Source: Actinomycetota bacterium (GTDB taxonomy: Bacteria; Actinomycetota; Acidimicrobiia; Acidimicrobiales; Iamiaceae). Taken from it: 64,000 nt of DNA. Every line of letters starts with the position of its first letter. Position 1 is the stretch's first letter. A program made the position numbers and the translations under genes. The stretch lies in assembly GCA_016185275.1 (NCBI GenBank), contig JACPNX010000044.1, positions 62,001-126,000 on the forward strand. The letters are read 5' to 3'. This document shows positions 24,659 to 32,722 of the stretch, piece after piece. The notes under the pieces are model-generated. The model worked only from the letters and a program-made list of their open reading frames with translations. It was not told the DNA's origin and did not search any database.

Positions 24659-26029
24659 ATGATGCCCGCGACGACCTGGTACCCGAACCCGGCGCCCTAC
24701 CCGCCACAGCCGCCGACCGACTGGCCGGTGCCGCCGCCGCCCGCGCCGCCGGGCGGGCCGATCCCGCCCACACCGCCGGAACGCCCCGGGCGGCGTGGTG
24801 CCGCCATCGTGATCGCGGCCGTGGCCGCCGCCGTCGCGCTGATCGCCGTCATCGTGGCCGGTGCCAGAGTCGCCGGCATGGACGACCGGCGCGTGCTCAC
24901 CACCGAGCCGGCCACCGTCCCGTATCCCACCAGCACCTCGACGACCTCGCCGGCGCGGCGGCTGGACTCGGTCCTGCCCGACCTCATCTCGTTCGTGGAG
25001 CGCACCCGCGGTCTGCGCTTCCTGACCCGGCCGGTGGTCACGCCGCTCGACGAGGCGACGTTCGACCGCAGGCTCGCGGCCGCGCAGGACCAGGACCTCG
25101 GCGAGATCGACTCGCAGGCGGTCACCTGGCGCGCGCTCGGCCTCATCACGCCCTCGACCGACCTGCGCCAGGCGTACCAGGCGGCCATGCAGGCTGGTGT
25201 GCTGGGCTTCTACGACCCGAGCTCGAAGGCGCTCTACGTGCAGGGCGAGACGATCACCCCGCTGCGGGAGGCGGTGATCGTCCACGAGCTCACCCACGCG
25301 CTCGACGACCAGCGGTTCGACCTCCAGCGGCTCGACCGGGTGAAGGATCCCGACGCGGGCGCCGCCTTCCTCGCCCTGGTCGAGGGGAGCTCGAAGCGGG
25401 TGGAGACCGCCTACCGGGCCACCTTCAGCCCGGACGACGCCGCCGAGGCGCAGCGCGAAGAGGCCGCTCTCGGCAGTGGGGTCGACCCCCTGACCCTGTC
25501 GCTCCCGCTCGTGGTGACCCTCATGGCGCCCTACGAGCTCGGTGAGAAGTTCGTCGACGCGCTGGTGGCCAAGGGCGGCACCGGGGCGCTCGACGCGGCG
25601 TTCCGTTCACCGCCCACGACCACCGAGCAGATCGACCAGCCCGCCAAGTACCTGGCCCGCGAGGCGGCGCTTCCGGTGGCCGTCGCGGGGCCGAGCGAGA
25701 AGGTGGTCGAGCAGGGCACCTTCGGCGAGCTCGAGGTCCGGGTGCTGCTGTTCGCGTCGGACCCGTTCGGGTCGATCGATCCGAGCACGATCGATCCGGG
25801 CCAGCTCGACCAGTTCCAGCTGAGCGCCCTCCTCCCGGCCATCACGACCTGGGGCGGCGGGCGGTTCGTGTCGTGGCAGACCTCGGACGGCCGGTCGTGC
25901 GTCCGCTTCGCGATCGTCGAGCAGGGCGGGTCGGCCATCAAGGACAAGCTCAGCGGCTGGGTCGCACGCGACGGTGGACGGCTGTCCACGGGTCCGAACG
26001 GCGAGCTGGTCGGCGACCGCTGCGCCTGA
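24659..26029 (+). CDS. Membrane-anchored HExxH metalloprotease-like protein (456 aa)
   Basis: A Pro/Tyr-rich cytoplasmic N-terminus (about 45 residues) precedes one membrane helix (RGAAIVIAAVAAAVALIAVIVAG, about 48-70) and a large extracytoplasmic domain. That domain contains VIVHELTHALDDQ (about residues 210-222), an HExxH zinc site followed by a helix with E-G-S near residue 245 as a possible third ligand. Two ATG codons in tandem follow an AGAGG site; the first at 24659 is used. It diverges from the sigma/RseB-like fusion, so a role in envelope stress sensing is plausible but unproven. The stop abuts the convergent F420 gene without a gap. Confidence 0.7.
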   Translation: MMPATTWYPNPAPYPPQPPTDWPVPPPPAPPGGPIPPTPPERPGRRGAAIVIAAVAAAVALIAVIVAGARVAGMDDRRVLTTEPATVPYPTSTSTTSPARRLDSVLPDLISFVERTRGLRFLTRPVVTPLDEATFDRRLAAAQDQDLGEIDSQAVTWRALGLITPSTDLRQAYQAAMQAGVLGFYDPSSKALYVQGETITPLREAVIVHELTHALDDQRFDLQRLDRVKDPDAGAAFLALVEGSSKRVETAYRATFSPDDAAEAQREEAALGSGVDPLTLSLPLVVTLMAPYELGEKFVDALVAKGGTGALDAAFRSPPTTTEQIDQPAKYLAREAALPVAVAGPSEKVVEQGTFGELEVRVLLFASDPFGSIDPSTIDPGQLDQFQLSALLPAITTWGGGRFVSWQTSDGRSCVRFAIVEQGGSAIKDKLSGWVARDGGRLSTGPNGELVGDRCA

Positions 26030-26917
26030 CTACCCGCGGTCCGCCCACGGGCGCAGCACCCGGTCCGCGAACGCCTCGTAGGCTGCCGGTGCGCTGGCCG
26101 CGTCGAAGGCCTGGGGCGGCACGACGACCCGGCTCACCCCGAGATCCCGGAGCCGCTCGAGCTCGCCCATGGGGTCGTCGCCGAGACCGGGTCCGGCCCC
26201 GGCGGTCACCTCGACCGCGTCCGGGTCCCGCCCGTTCTCGTCGGCCGTGCGCCGCGCGATGGCGATCAGGTCGCGGAGCCGGTCGTGATCACCCTTGCCC
26301 GGGAAGAACCCGTCGCCCAGGCGACCGGCCCGACGGGCGGCGGCCTCGCTGTGGCCACCGATGTGGACCGGCACCCGGCCCGACGGCGGCTTCGGCAGGC
26401 TGACGGCCCGCTCCAGGTGCACGAAGCCCGGTTCGTCCACCGTTGCCTCGTCCTGCTCCCACAGGGCCCGCATCGCCCTGATGTAGGCGTCGAGGCGGCG
26501 GCCGCGGTCCTCGAAGGGCACGTCGAGGGCGTCGAACTCCTCGCGCAGCCAGCCGGCCCCCACCCCGAGCAGGACCCGGCCCCCCGAGAGCTTGTCGAGC
26601 GTGGCCACCTCCTTGGCGGTGACGGCAGGGTTGCGCTGGGGCAGGATCAGGATCCCCGTGCCGAGCTTGATGCGTTCGGTGGCGGCGGCGACGTAGGCCA
26701 ACCAGATCAGCGGATCCGGGATGTCCGACGACTCGCCGCCCGGCATCTTCCCGCTCTTGTCGTAGGGGTACTCCGACTCGTAGCCGGCCGGCACGAGCAC
26801 GTGCTCGACCGTCCAGAGCGACTCGAAGCCGGCCGCCTCGGCGGCTCGCGCGCAGGCGACTCCAGTGACCGGGTCCGCGAACGGTCCGGCGTTGGCAAAG
26901 ACGATCCCGAAGTGCAC
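26030..26917 (-). CDS. LLM-class F420-dependent oxidoreductase (295 aa)
   Basis: This is a luciferase-like TIM barrel. It starts HFGIVFANAGPFADP, and EHVLVPAGYES, KLGTGILILPQRNP and SGGRVLLGVGAGWLREEF are characteristic of actinobacterial F420-dependent enzymes. HIGGHSEAAARRAGRLGDGFF (about 187-207) is the cofactor phosphate region. The start is GTG 26917. The substrate is unknown. The diiron gene at 27030 is upstream on the same strand, but tandem hairpin repeats lie between them. Confidence 0.85.
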   Translation of the reverse strand: MHFGIVFANAGPFADPVTGVACARAAEAAGFESLWTVEHVLVPAGYESEYPYDKSGKMPGGESSDIPDPLIWLAYVAAATERIKLGTGILILPQRNPAVTAKEVATLDKLSGGRVLLGVGAGWLREEFDALDVPFEDRGRRLDAYIRAMRALWEQDEATVDEPGFVHLERAVSLPKPPSGRVPVHIGGHSEAAARRAGRLGDGFFPGKGDHDRLRDLIAIARRTADENGRDPDAVEVTAGAGPGLGDDPMGELERLRDLGVSRVVVPPQAFDAASAPAAYEAFADRVLRPWADRG

Positions 26918-26985
26918 GAGGAGCTTGCTTAGCGCGTCCCGGCGGACTTCGGCGCTTCCGTGCCGATCGGCCGGCGGGCGGGACA

Positions 26986-27021
26986 GTCGCGCCAGGCGCG
27001 ACGGTCGCGCCAGTCGCGACG
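26986..27021 (-). terminator. Two 18-bp tandem repeats, each a small hairpin
   Basis: Units 26986-27003 and 27004-27021 differ at one base (GTCGCGCCAGKCGCGACG, K = G or T). Each is itself palindromic, with CGTCGCG/CGCGACG-type arms. They begin 9 bp beyond the stop of the diiron gene (27030, minus strand) and lie upstream of the F420 gene. A transcription terminator between the two co-directional genes is the simplest reading. Confidence 0.55.
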
Positions 27022-27029
27022 GTCGCGTC

Positions 27030-28145
27030 TCACGCCGCGGCGGCCTGCACCCAGGTGCCGTCGGCCTGGCGACGGGCCGAGCCGAGCGCGTCGAACTCGT
27101 GGAGCAGGTCGGCGGATCCGGGCCGGTCGCCGATGGCGTGGACCACCTCGCGCCACGTCACCTCGAGACCGTCGGCGCGGTTCGGGCCGAGCGACTGCGC
27201 GAGCGCCCGGTCCCAGGTCCCGCCGACCAGCACTGCGCCGGGGTGCCTGCGGCCGCCGTCGCCGACCACGGTGCGGTCGCGCAGCTCGGACAGGACGGTG
27301 CGCAGGTACTCGACGTGCGGCGTCTCGTCGGCGCGGATGTACGAGACCAGCCGTGCCGCCTCCCCGTCGCCCGCCACGAGATCGGGATCGGCGAGGAGCT
27401 CCTCGGCCCAGGCGAACGCGTGGAACGCCGAGATCTCGATCAGCAGGAGCCGGACCATCCGCGTTGTCAGCAGCTCGAGGTCCGCATCGGTGTCGCTCGG
27501 CCAGGTCCGCTCGGGCAGTGCCCGACGCGCGGCGGCGTCGGGCCGGCCGCCGGCACCGACCGGTATGCCCATCCGCTGGAGCATGAGGGCGGTCTCGTCC
27601 TCGGTGACGGGATCTTCGAACGCGACGTCGCGAGCCGCGAACCACATCTGCTTGTGGCCACCCTCGTCTTCGAAGCCCGCCTCGTCTCGGGCGTGCGCTT
27701 CGTAGAGGCCACCTCCGAGGTGGGCCAGCGCGGTCCCGCGCACGTCCTCGTCGACCACGCGCCGCAGGTCGGGCACGACCGAATGGCGGATCATGGCGCC
27801 GAACCCTTCCACCGTGCCGATGCGGGTGAGGGTGGAGATAACGGGCTCCGGCACGCCGGCCGAGACGAGGAAGCGGGCCTGCGCGACGTTCGGGTAATGC
27901 TCCGGCCAGGTGTCGAGGGGCAGACCGAGCAGGTCGGTGCCGAAGTCGGTCGAGTGCTTGGCCTGCCACGCGGCGATGGCGGGCACGCGGTGGCGCGTGC
28001 GCGGCGAGACGTACCGCCCCTCGGCGTCGAAACCGCCGTGGCAGCGGATCCCGCCTGCGAACAACGGCTCGGCGTAGTCGTGCGAGGCGAGCAGCTCGGC
28101 CTCGGTGTACTCGAGCTGGCCGGTCGATGCGGTGGATGCGGTCAC
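27030..28145 (-). CDS. Probable diiron ferritin-like protein (371 aa)
   Basis: No close family is recognised by name. A carboxylate/histidine pattern is visible: DEGGH (Glu161/His164), IEISAF (Glu237) and ADETPH (Glu274/His277), with Glu113 or Glu149 as candidates for the first helix. This is the ExxH plus ExxH arrangement of diiron four-helix proteins. It lacks a signal peptide. The start GTG 28145 follows an AAGGGGG site. A 14-bp palindrome lies 44-57 bp upstream. Its association with F420 enzymes and an acyl-CoA ligase suggests an oxidative step in catabolism (inference). Paralogy with the diiron protein at 2350 is limited to the ligand pattern. Confidence 0.55.
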   Translation of the reverse strand: MTASTASTGQLEYTEAELLASHDYAEPLFAGGIRCHGGFDAEGRYVSPRTRHRVPAIAAWQAKHSTDFGTDLLGLPLDTWPEHYPNVAQARFLVSAGVPEPVISTLTRIGTVEGFGAMIRHSVVPDLRRVVDEDVRGTALAHLGGGLYEAHARDEAGFEDEGGHKQMWFAARDVAFEDPVTEDETALMLQRMGIPVGAGGRPDAAARRALPERTWPSDTDADLELLTTRMVRLLLIEISAFHAFAWAEELLADPDLVAGDGEAARLVSYIRADETPHVEYLRTVLSELRDRTVVGDGGRRHPGAVLVGGTWDRALAQSLGPNRADGLEVTWREVVHAIGDRPGSADLLHEFDALGSARRQADGTWVQAAAA

Positions 28146-28188
28146 GGGGCCCCCTTGAACCGTCGTGCCGCCAGGTTAGGCCAGAACT

Positions 28189-28202
28189 TGACCGGGCGGT
28201 CA
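28189..28202. promoter_or_regulatory. Palindrome TGACCG-GG-CGGTCA, candidate operator of the diiron gene
   Basis: The 6-bp arms are perfect around a 2-bp centre. The site lies 44-57 bp upstream of the GTG at 28145, where it could overlap the core promoter of that minus-strand gene. GACCG-N2-CGGTC sites are typical targets of TetR-family repressors of lipid metabolism in actinobacteria. The regulator is not encoded next to it. Confidence 0.45.
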
Positions 28203-28209
28203 GGGCAAG

Positions 28210-28225
28210 GCGGCGCAAGCGCCGC
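28210..28225 (-). terminator. Short GC-rich hairpin after the second F420 gene
   Basis: GCGGCG (28210-28215), loop CAAG and CGCCGC (28220-28225) form a perfect 6-bp stem 18-33 bp beyond the stop of the minus-strand F420 gene at 28243. It probably ends that transcript before the diiron gene promoter. Confidence 0.5.
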
Positions 28226-28242
28226 AGCGCTGGGCTAGCGGG

Positions 28243-29139
28243 TCATGTCTCGAGGGGCTTGAGCACCTCGGCGAGAGCACCGAGCTCGTCGTCCCAGTCC
28301 GGGGGGTCGGCCAGCGGCAGGACCACGAACTTCGAGGCACCGGCCGCGCAGAACGCCTCGACGCGGGCACGCAGCGCGGACAGCCCCACCGGGACGACCT
28401 CGGTCGGGTCGAGGTCCGGGCGGCGGCGGCGCAGGAGCGTGCGCACGGCGTCGGGTACCTCGGTGTGGCTGTAGGCGATCAGCGCTCCGAGGTGCTCGGG
28501 GTCGACGGTGCGGCCGTGGCGTCGCGCCTCGGCACAGATGATCGGCCAGCCGTCGCGCACGTCGGCGACCGTGCAGAACGAGGGCAGCCAGCCGTCGCCG
28601 AGGCGGCCGGTGCGGCGCAACTCGGAGGGCGCGGTGCCGCCGAGCCAGACGTCGATCGGTTGCTGGACCGGCCGGGGCCTCAGCGTGACCCCTTCGACCC
28701 GGAAGCGGGCGCCCTCGTGCGTCACCGAGTCTTCGACCCACAGGCGGCGCATCAGCCCGAGCGCCTCGTCGAACCACGCCGCCCGCTCGCCCCGCTGCAC
28801 GCCGAACGCCGAGTGCTCCGCCGGGTTCGGTGCACCGAGCCCCACGGCCGGCAGCAACCGCCCGCCGCTCAGGCGGTCGAGGCTGGCCAGCTCCTTGGCG
28901 AGCACCACCGGGTTGCGGCCGGGCACGACGAGCACGCTCGTGCCCAGCTTGAGCCGGTGGGTGCGCCCCGCGGCGAAGGCGAGTGCGACCAGCGGGTCGG
29001 GCGCGTCGCCGGTGAGGCGTTCCGACAGCCACAGCGAATCGAACCGCAACCGCTCGAGCGCGTCGACCAGCGCGGCGAACGTCGACGGCTCGTTGGCCCG
29101 CGTCGCCGCCCCGAGACCGAACCCGATGCGCACCTTCAC
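28243..29139 (-). CDS. LLM-class F420-dependent oxidoreductase (298 aa)
   Basis: This is a second luciferase-like TIM barrel. It starts KVRIGFGLGAATRANEPSTF and contains DSLWLSERL, LKLGTSVLVVPGRNP and SGGRLLPAVGLGAPNP, with VWLGGTAPSELRRTGRLGDGW as the cofactor loop. It shares the fold but little direct identity with the protein at 26030. GTG 29139 gives the usual family N-terminus. An ATG at 29202 with GGAG nine bases upstream would add 21 residues and cannot be excluded. It is divergent from the acyl-CoA ligase at 29346. Confidence 0.85.
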   Translation of the reverse strand: MKVRIGFGLGAATRANEPSTFAALVDALERLRFDSLWLSERLTGDAPDPLVALAFAAGRTHRLKLGTSVLVVPGRNPVVLAKELASLDRLSGGRLLPAVGLGAPNPAEHSAFGVQRGERAAWFDEALGLMRRLWVEDSVTHEGARFRVEGVTLRPRPVQQPIDVWLGGTAPSELRRTGRLGDGWLPSFCTVADVRDGWPIICAEARRHGRTVDPEHLGALIAYSHTEVPDAVRTLLRRRRPDLDPTEVVPVGLSALRARVEAFCAAGASKFVVLPLADPPDWDDELGALAEVLKPLET

Positions 29140-29345
29140 CGGCCGATGGTCGCACGAATCGTCGCCCTGGGACGGCCCGCCGGGCGTGCGGGTCGACGCC
29201 ATGACCGGCCACTCCTCGTCGTGGGCGGGGGTTGGAGCGCCCGCCGACCGGCCGGCGCTCGGGCGGCCCCGTGACGGCGTCAGTACGGTTGGGCCCGGTC
29301 CAGCCGCTCGGATCGAGCGGCCGCCTGCTCGGAGGAGGCTCGCGC

Positions 29346-30881
29346 ATGAAGGTGCCACTGACGCTGTCGGACTTCCTCGACCGGGGCGTGGCGGTCTACG
29401 GCGATCGCACCGCGGTCGTCGACGAACCGGACCAGCCCGCGGCGTCATGGGGATCGCTCACCTTCCGCGAGCTCGGCCGGCGCGCCCGTGCCCAAGCCGC
29501 AGGGCTCGACGCGCTGGGTGTGGCCCGCGGCGAGCGCGTGGCCATGGTGTCGCAGAACTCCGCCCGGCTGCTCACGTCGTTCTGGGGCGTCGGCGCCTTC
29601 GGGCGGATCTTCGTGCCGATCAACTTCCGGCTGAGCGCCGAGGAGGTCGGCTACATCGTCGAGCACTGCGGCGCGTCGGTGCTCATGGTCGACCCCGAGC
29701 TCGAAGCCGCCCTCGCCGGCGTCGACGCCAAGCACCGGTTCGTGCTCGGCGAGCAGACCGACGACGAGCTGTTCGGCTCCACCGAGGAGCCGGAGCCTTG
29801 GGAGCCCGACGAGGACGCCACGGCCACGATCAACTACACGTCGGGGACCACCGCCCGGCCGAAGGGTGTGGAGCAGACCCACCGGGCGCTGTGGCTGAAC
29901 GCCACCACCTTCGGGTGGCACACCGGGGTGTCGGACCGCGACACGTACCTGCACACGTTGCCGATGTTCCACTGCAACGGTTGGGGGATGCCGTTCGCGA
30001 CGTGCGCCATGGGTGTGCCGCAGGTCGTGCTGCGCAAGGTCGACGGCACGGAGATCCTGCGGCGCGTGGACCGGTACGGGGTCACGCTGCTGTGCGGCGC
30101 TCCGGCGGTCGTGAACGCCATCCTGGACGCGGCCGCGTCGTGGGATGGTGACATCCCGGGTCGGGGGACGACCCGCATGGTGGTCGCCGGCGCCCCACCG
30201 CCCACGCGCACGATCGAGCGCATCGAATCCGAGCTGGGGTGGGAGTTCATCCAGATCTACGGCCTGACCGAGACGGCGCCGTTGCTGACCATCAACCGCG
30301 GCCGGGCCGAGTGGGACGGCCTGGACCCGGGCGCGCGCGCCGCCAAGCTGTCGCGGGCCGGCGCTCCCGCCATCGGCATCCGGGTTCGAGTCGACGGCCA
30401 GGGCGAGGTGCTCGGCCGCGGCAACCACGTCCTCGAGGGCTACTGGGAGCAGCCCGACGCGACGGCGGACGCGATCGTCGACGGCTGGTTCCACACCGGC
30501 GACGGCGGCTCGCTCGACGGCGAGGGGTACCTGACCATCTCGGACCGCAAGAAGGACGTGATCATCTCCGGCGGCGAGAACGTCTCGTCCATCGAGGTGG
30601 AAGACGCCCTGTTCAGCCACCCGGGTGTGGCCGAGGTGGCCGTGATCGGCATCCCGGACGACAAGTGGGGCGAGCTGGTGACCGCGCTCGTCGTCACCGC
30701 GCCCGGAGCGCAGGTCACCGACCAGGAGCTGATCGCGCACTGCCGCGCCCGCCTCGCCGGGTTCAAGACGCCCAAGCGCATCGAGTTCCGCGACTCGCTC
30801 GCCCGTACGGCCACCGGCAAGCTCCAGAAGTTCAAGCTCCGCGCGCCGTACTGGGAGGGTCGTGAGCGGCAGGTGAACTGA
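29346..30881 (+). CDS. Acyl-CoA synthetase (AMP-forming) (511 aa)
   Basis: Adenylate-forming ligase motifs are present in order: YTSGTTARPKG (P-loop), PMFHCNGWG, the GLTETAPL motif, WFHTGDGGSLDGEGYLTISDR, KDVIISGGENVSSIEV and the C-terminal TATGKLQKF with Lys492. HCNGWG is typical of medium or long-chain acyl or aryl ligases. A strong GGAGGAGG ribosome binding site precedes ATG 29346. The VOC-domain gene follows 64 bp later on the same strand. The substrate is unknown. Confidence 0.92.
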   Translation: MKVPLTLSDFLDRGVAVYGDRTAVVDEPDQPAASWGSLTFRELGRRARAQAAGLDALGVARGERVAMVSQNSARLLTSFWGVGAFGRIFVPINFRLSAEEVGYIVEHCGASVLMVDPELEAALAGVDAKHRFVLGEQTDDELFGSTEEPEPWEPDEDATATINYTSGTTARPKGVEQTHRALWLNATTFGWHTGVSDRDTYLHTLPMFHCNGWGMPFATCAMGVPQVVLRKVDGTEILRRVDRYGVTLLCGAPAVVNAILDAAASWDGDIPGRGTTRMVVAGAPPPTRTIERIESELGWEFIQIYGLTETAPLLTINRGRAEWDGLDPGARAAKLSRAGAPAIGIRVRVDGQGEVLGRGNHVLEGYWEQPDATADAIVDGWFHTGDGGSLDGEGYLTISDRKKDVIISGGENVSSIEVEDALFSHPGVAEVAVIGIPDDKWGELVTALVVTAPGAQVTDQELIAHCRARLAGFKTPKRIEFRDSLARTATGKLQKFKLRAPYWEGRERQVN

Positions 30882-30945
30882 AGCGCCACCGGTCGCCGCC
30901 GCCGCTCCGGGGACCATCGTTGCGCGTGCAAGTGTTGGGGCGGGC

Positions 30946-31440
30946 ATGGCCATCCGCAGCTTGAACCACGCCGTCCTCTACGTCCGCGACGCCGAGCGCA
31001 CCGCCCGGTTCTGGACCGACGTGTTGGACTTCGAGGTGGCGCACGCCTTCCCGGGCGGGGTGTTCCTCCGGGCGCCGCGCTCGACGAACGACCACGACCT
31101 GGCGCTGTTCTCGATCGGTGAGGCGGCGGGTGGGCCGACGGCTGGACGATCGACCGTCGGCCTCTACCACCTGGCCTGGGAGGTCGAGCGGCTCGGCGAC
31201 CTCGAGCAGCTCGGCGCACGGCTGGAGGCCGCGGGCGCGCTCGTCGGCGCCTCCGATCACGGCGCGTCGAAGAGCCTCTACGCCAAGGACCCCGACGGCA
31301 TCGAGTTCGAGGTCTGCTGGTGCGTGCCCGCAGAGCAGGTGACCGAGGGAATGGCTCCCGTGCGGCCCCTCGACCTTCCCGCCGAGCTGGCGCGCTTCGG
31401 TCCCGACGCCAAGAGCCGCCTGGCCCACGCCGCTCGCTGA
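30946..31440 (+). CDS. VOC (glyoxalase/dioxygenase fold) protein (164 aa)
   Basis: Two beta-alpha-beta-beta-beta modules are visible. Candidate metal ligands are His8 (LNHAVLYV), the His in GLYHLAWEV (about 78) and the Glu in DGIEFEVCW (about 124), which is the His-His-Glu set of extradiol dioxygenase-like VOC enzymes. The length suits a single-domain member. ATG 30946 follows a GGGGCGGG site. It is co-directional with the acyl-CoA ligase. The substrate is unknown. Confidence 0.82.
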   Translation: MAIRSLNHAVLYVRDAERTARFWTDVLDFEVAHAFPGGVFLRAPRSTNDHDLALFSIGEAAGGPTAGRSTVGLYHLAWEVERLGDLEQLGARLEAAGALVGASDHGASKSLYAKDPDGIEFEVCWCVPAEQVTEGMAPVRPLDLPAELARFGPDAKSRLAHAAR

Positions 31441-31477
31441 GCCACGAGCCCAACGAGCCGAGGTTGGGCCGGCGCAG

Positions 31478-32674
31478 TCAGGCGCCGTCGAAGCAGGCGA
31501 GGATCTGCTCGAGGTGGGCGTCGAGGACGTCACCGTGGTCGCCGAGGGTCTTGCCCAGGCGGACGACGACGAGATCGGTGGAGGGCACGAGCAGGATCCG
31601 TTGGCCCTCGAAGCCGTCGGCTGCGAACGTGCCCCGGCCGTCGTCCCACACCCACCAGTGCATCGAGTGCCAGAGGCGCTCGTCCCACGAGACCGGCGTG
31701 CGGGCCGCGTCCACCCAGCCGGGTGGCAGCAGGCGGCGACCCTCCCACACCCCGTCGCGCAGGTACAGCAGGCCGAAGCGGGCGTAGTCCTGCGCCGTGG
31801 CGTGGAGGTAGGACGACGCGACGAACGTGCCTGCTGCGTCGAAGGACGGTTCCGCCGAGCGCATCCCGAGCGGAGCGAACAGCCGGTCGGTGAGCAAGCT
31901 GCGCATCCCGGTCTCGTCGACGTCGAGCACGCGCTGGACGCAGGCGGCGAGGATGTTCGTGGTGCCCGACGAGTACCGGTAGGCGGAGGGCGAGCCCGGT
32001 TCGTCGTCCAGAGGGAACGACGCCGCGAACGCGGCCATGTCGGCTGCGGGCTCGCCGTAGAGCATCGCCACCACGTCGGGGATGCGGTCCGGTTCGACGT
32101 CGAAGTACTCCTCGAGCCATTGCAGCCCGGGTCGCATCTGGAGCAGATGGCGCCAGGTGATGCGGTTCCGGGGATCGTCCGGTCCCTGCCATGCCGGCAC
32201 GGGTGCGGGATCGTCGATGTCGACGAGGCCGTCGAGGACCAGGACGCCGATCACGGCGTGGAGCACCGACTTGGCCATCGACCACGACAGGAGCGGCGTG
32301 GCGGCCGTGACTGCACCTCCCTCGATGCCGGCGAGGACCTCGAGCTCGCCGGCGTGGCGCTCCCCGTAGCGCTCCAGCACCAACCGGCCCCGCTGCACGA
32401 CGAGGAAGGCGAGGGTGGCGCCGATGGGCCGCGCGGCCGGATCGGGATCGGCCAGCAGCTCGTCGACCAGCGCCGACAACCTCGCCCGGTCGACGCCGTC
32501 CGCCACCTCGCCCGCCGGCCACCGATCGGTGGGCCACGGCACCCCGGCCGGCGGGTGGGGCAGGGCGACCAGTGGTCCGGGCGGCGGCGTGTGCGGCTCG
32601 GCGCGGGAGGGCTCCGGGCGAACGGGCTCGGCGCGGGAGGGCTCGTTCGAGTCGGTCGTGGGCGAGTCGGTCAT
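31478..32674 (-). CDS. Serine hydrolase of the beta-lactamase/EstB family (398 aa)
   Basis: A Pro/Glu-rich N-terminus (about 45 residues, containing a duplicated EPSRAEP) leads into a class C beta-lactamase-like fold. The nucleophile motif is SMAK in LLSWSMAKSVLHAV, and the Tyr motif is in YRYSSGTTN. LHATAQDYARFGLLYLRDG and GFEGQRILLVPSTDLVVV are family C-terminal segments. There is no clear signal peptide, so it is probably a cytoplasmic esterase or amidase and not an antibiotic-resistance enzyme. It is divergent from the ABC-F gene with 48 bp between starts. Confidence 0.85.
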   Translation of the reverse strand: MTDSPTTDSNEPSRAEPVRPEPSRAEPHTPPPGPLVALPHPPAGVPWPTDRWPAGEVADGVDRARLSALVDELLADPDPAARPIGATLAFLVVQRGRLVLERYGERHAGELEVLAGIEGGAVTAATPLLSWSMAKSVLHAVIGVLVLDGLVDIDDPAPVPAWQGPDDPRNRITWRHLLQMRPGLQWLEEYFDVEPDRIPDVVAMLYGEPAADMAAFAASFPLDDEPGSPSAYRYSSGTTNILAACVQRVLDVDETGMRSLLTDRLFAPLGMRSAEPSFDAAGTFVASSYLHATAQDYARFGLLYLRDGVWEGRRLLPPGWVDAARTPVSWDERLWHSMHWWVWDDGRGTFAADGFEGQRILLVPSTDLVVVRLGKTLGDHGDVLDAHLEQILACFDGA

Positions 32675-32722
32675 GGGCCGGCGACGGTATCGGCTTCGGT
32701 CGGAGGGCGGGCGGGTGCGACC

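Noticed and set aside
26986-27021. Tandem 18-bp units considered as a CRISPR array
   Set aside because: There are only two units, no spacers, and each unit is palindromic; no cas genes are present.
31478-32674. The SxxK protein as a beta-lactamase
   Set aside because: It lacks a signal peptide and matches EstB-like esterases or amidases better than class C enzymes.
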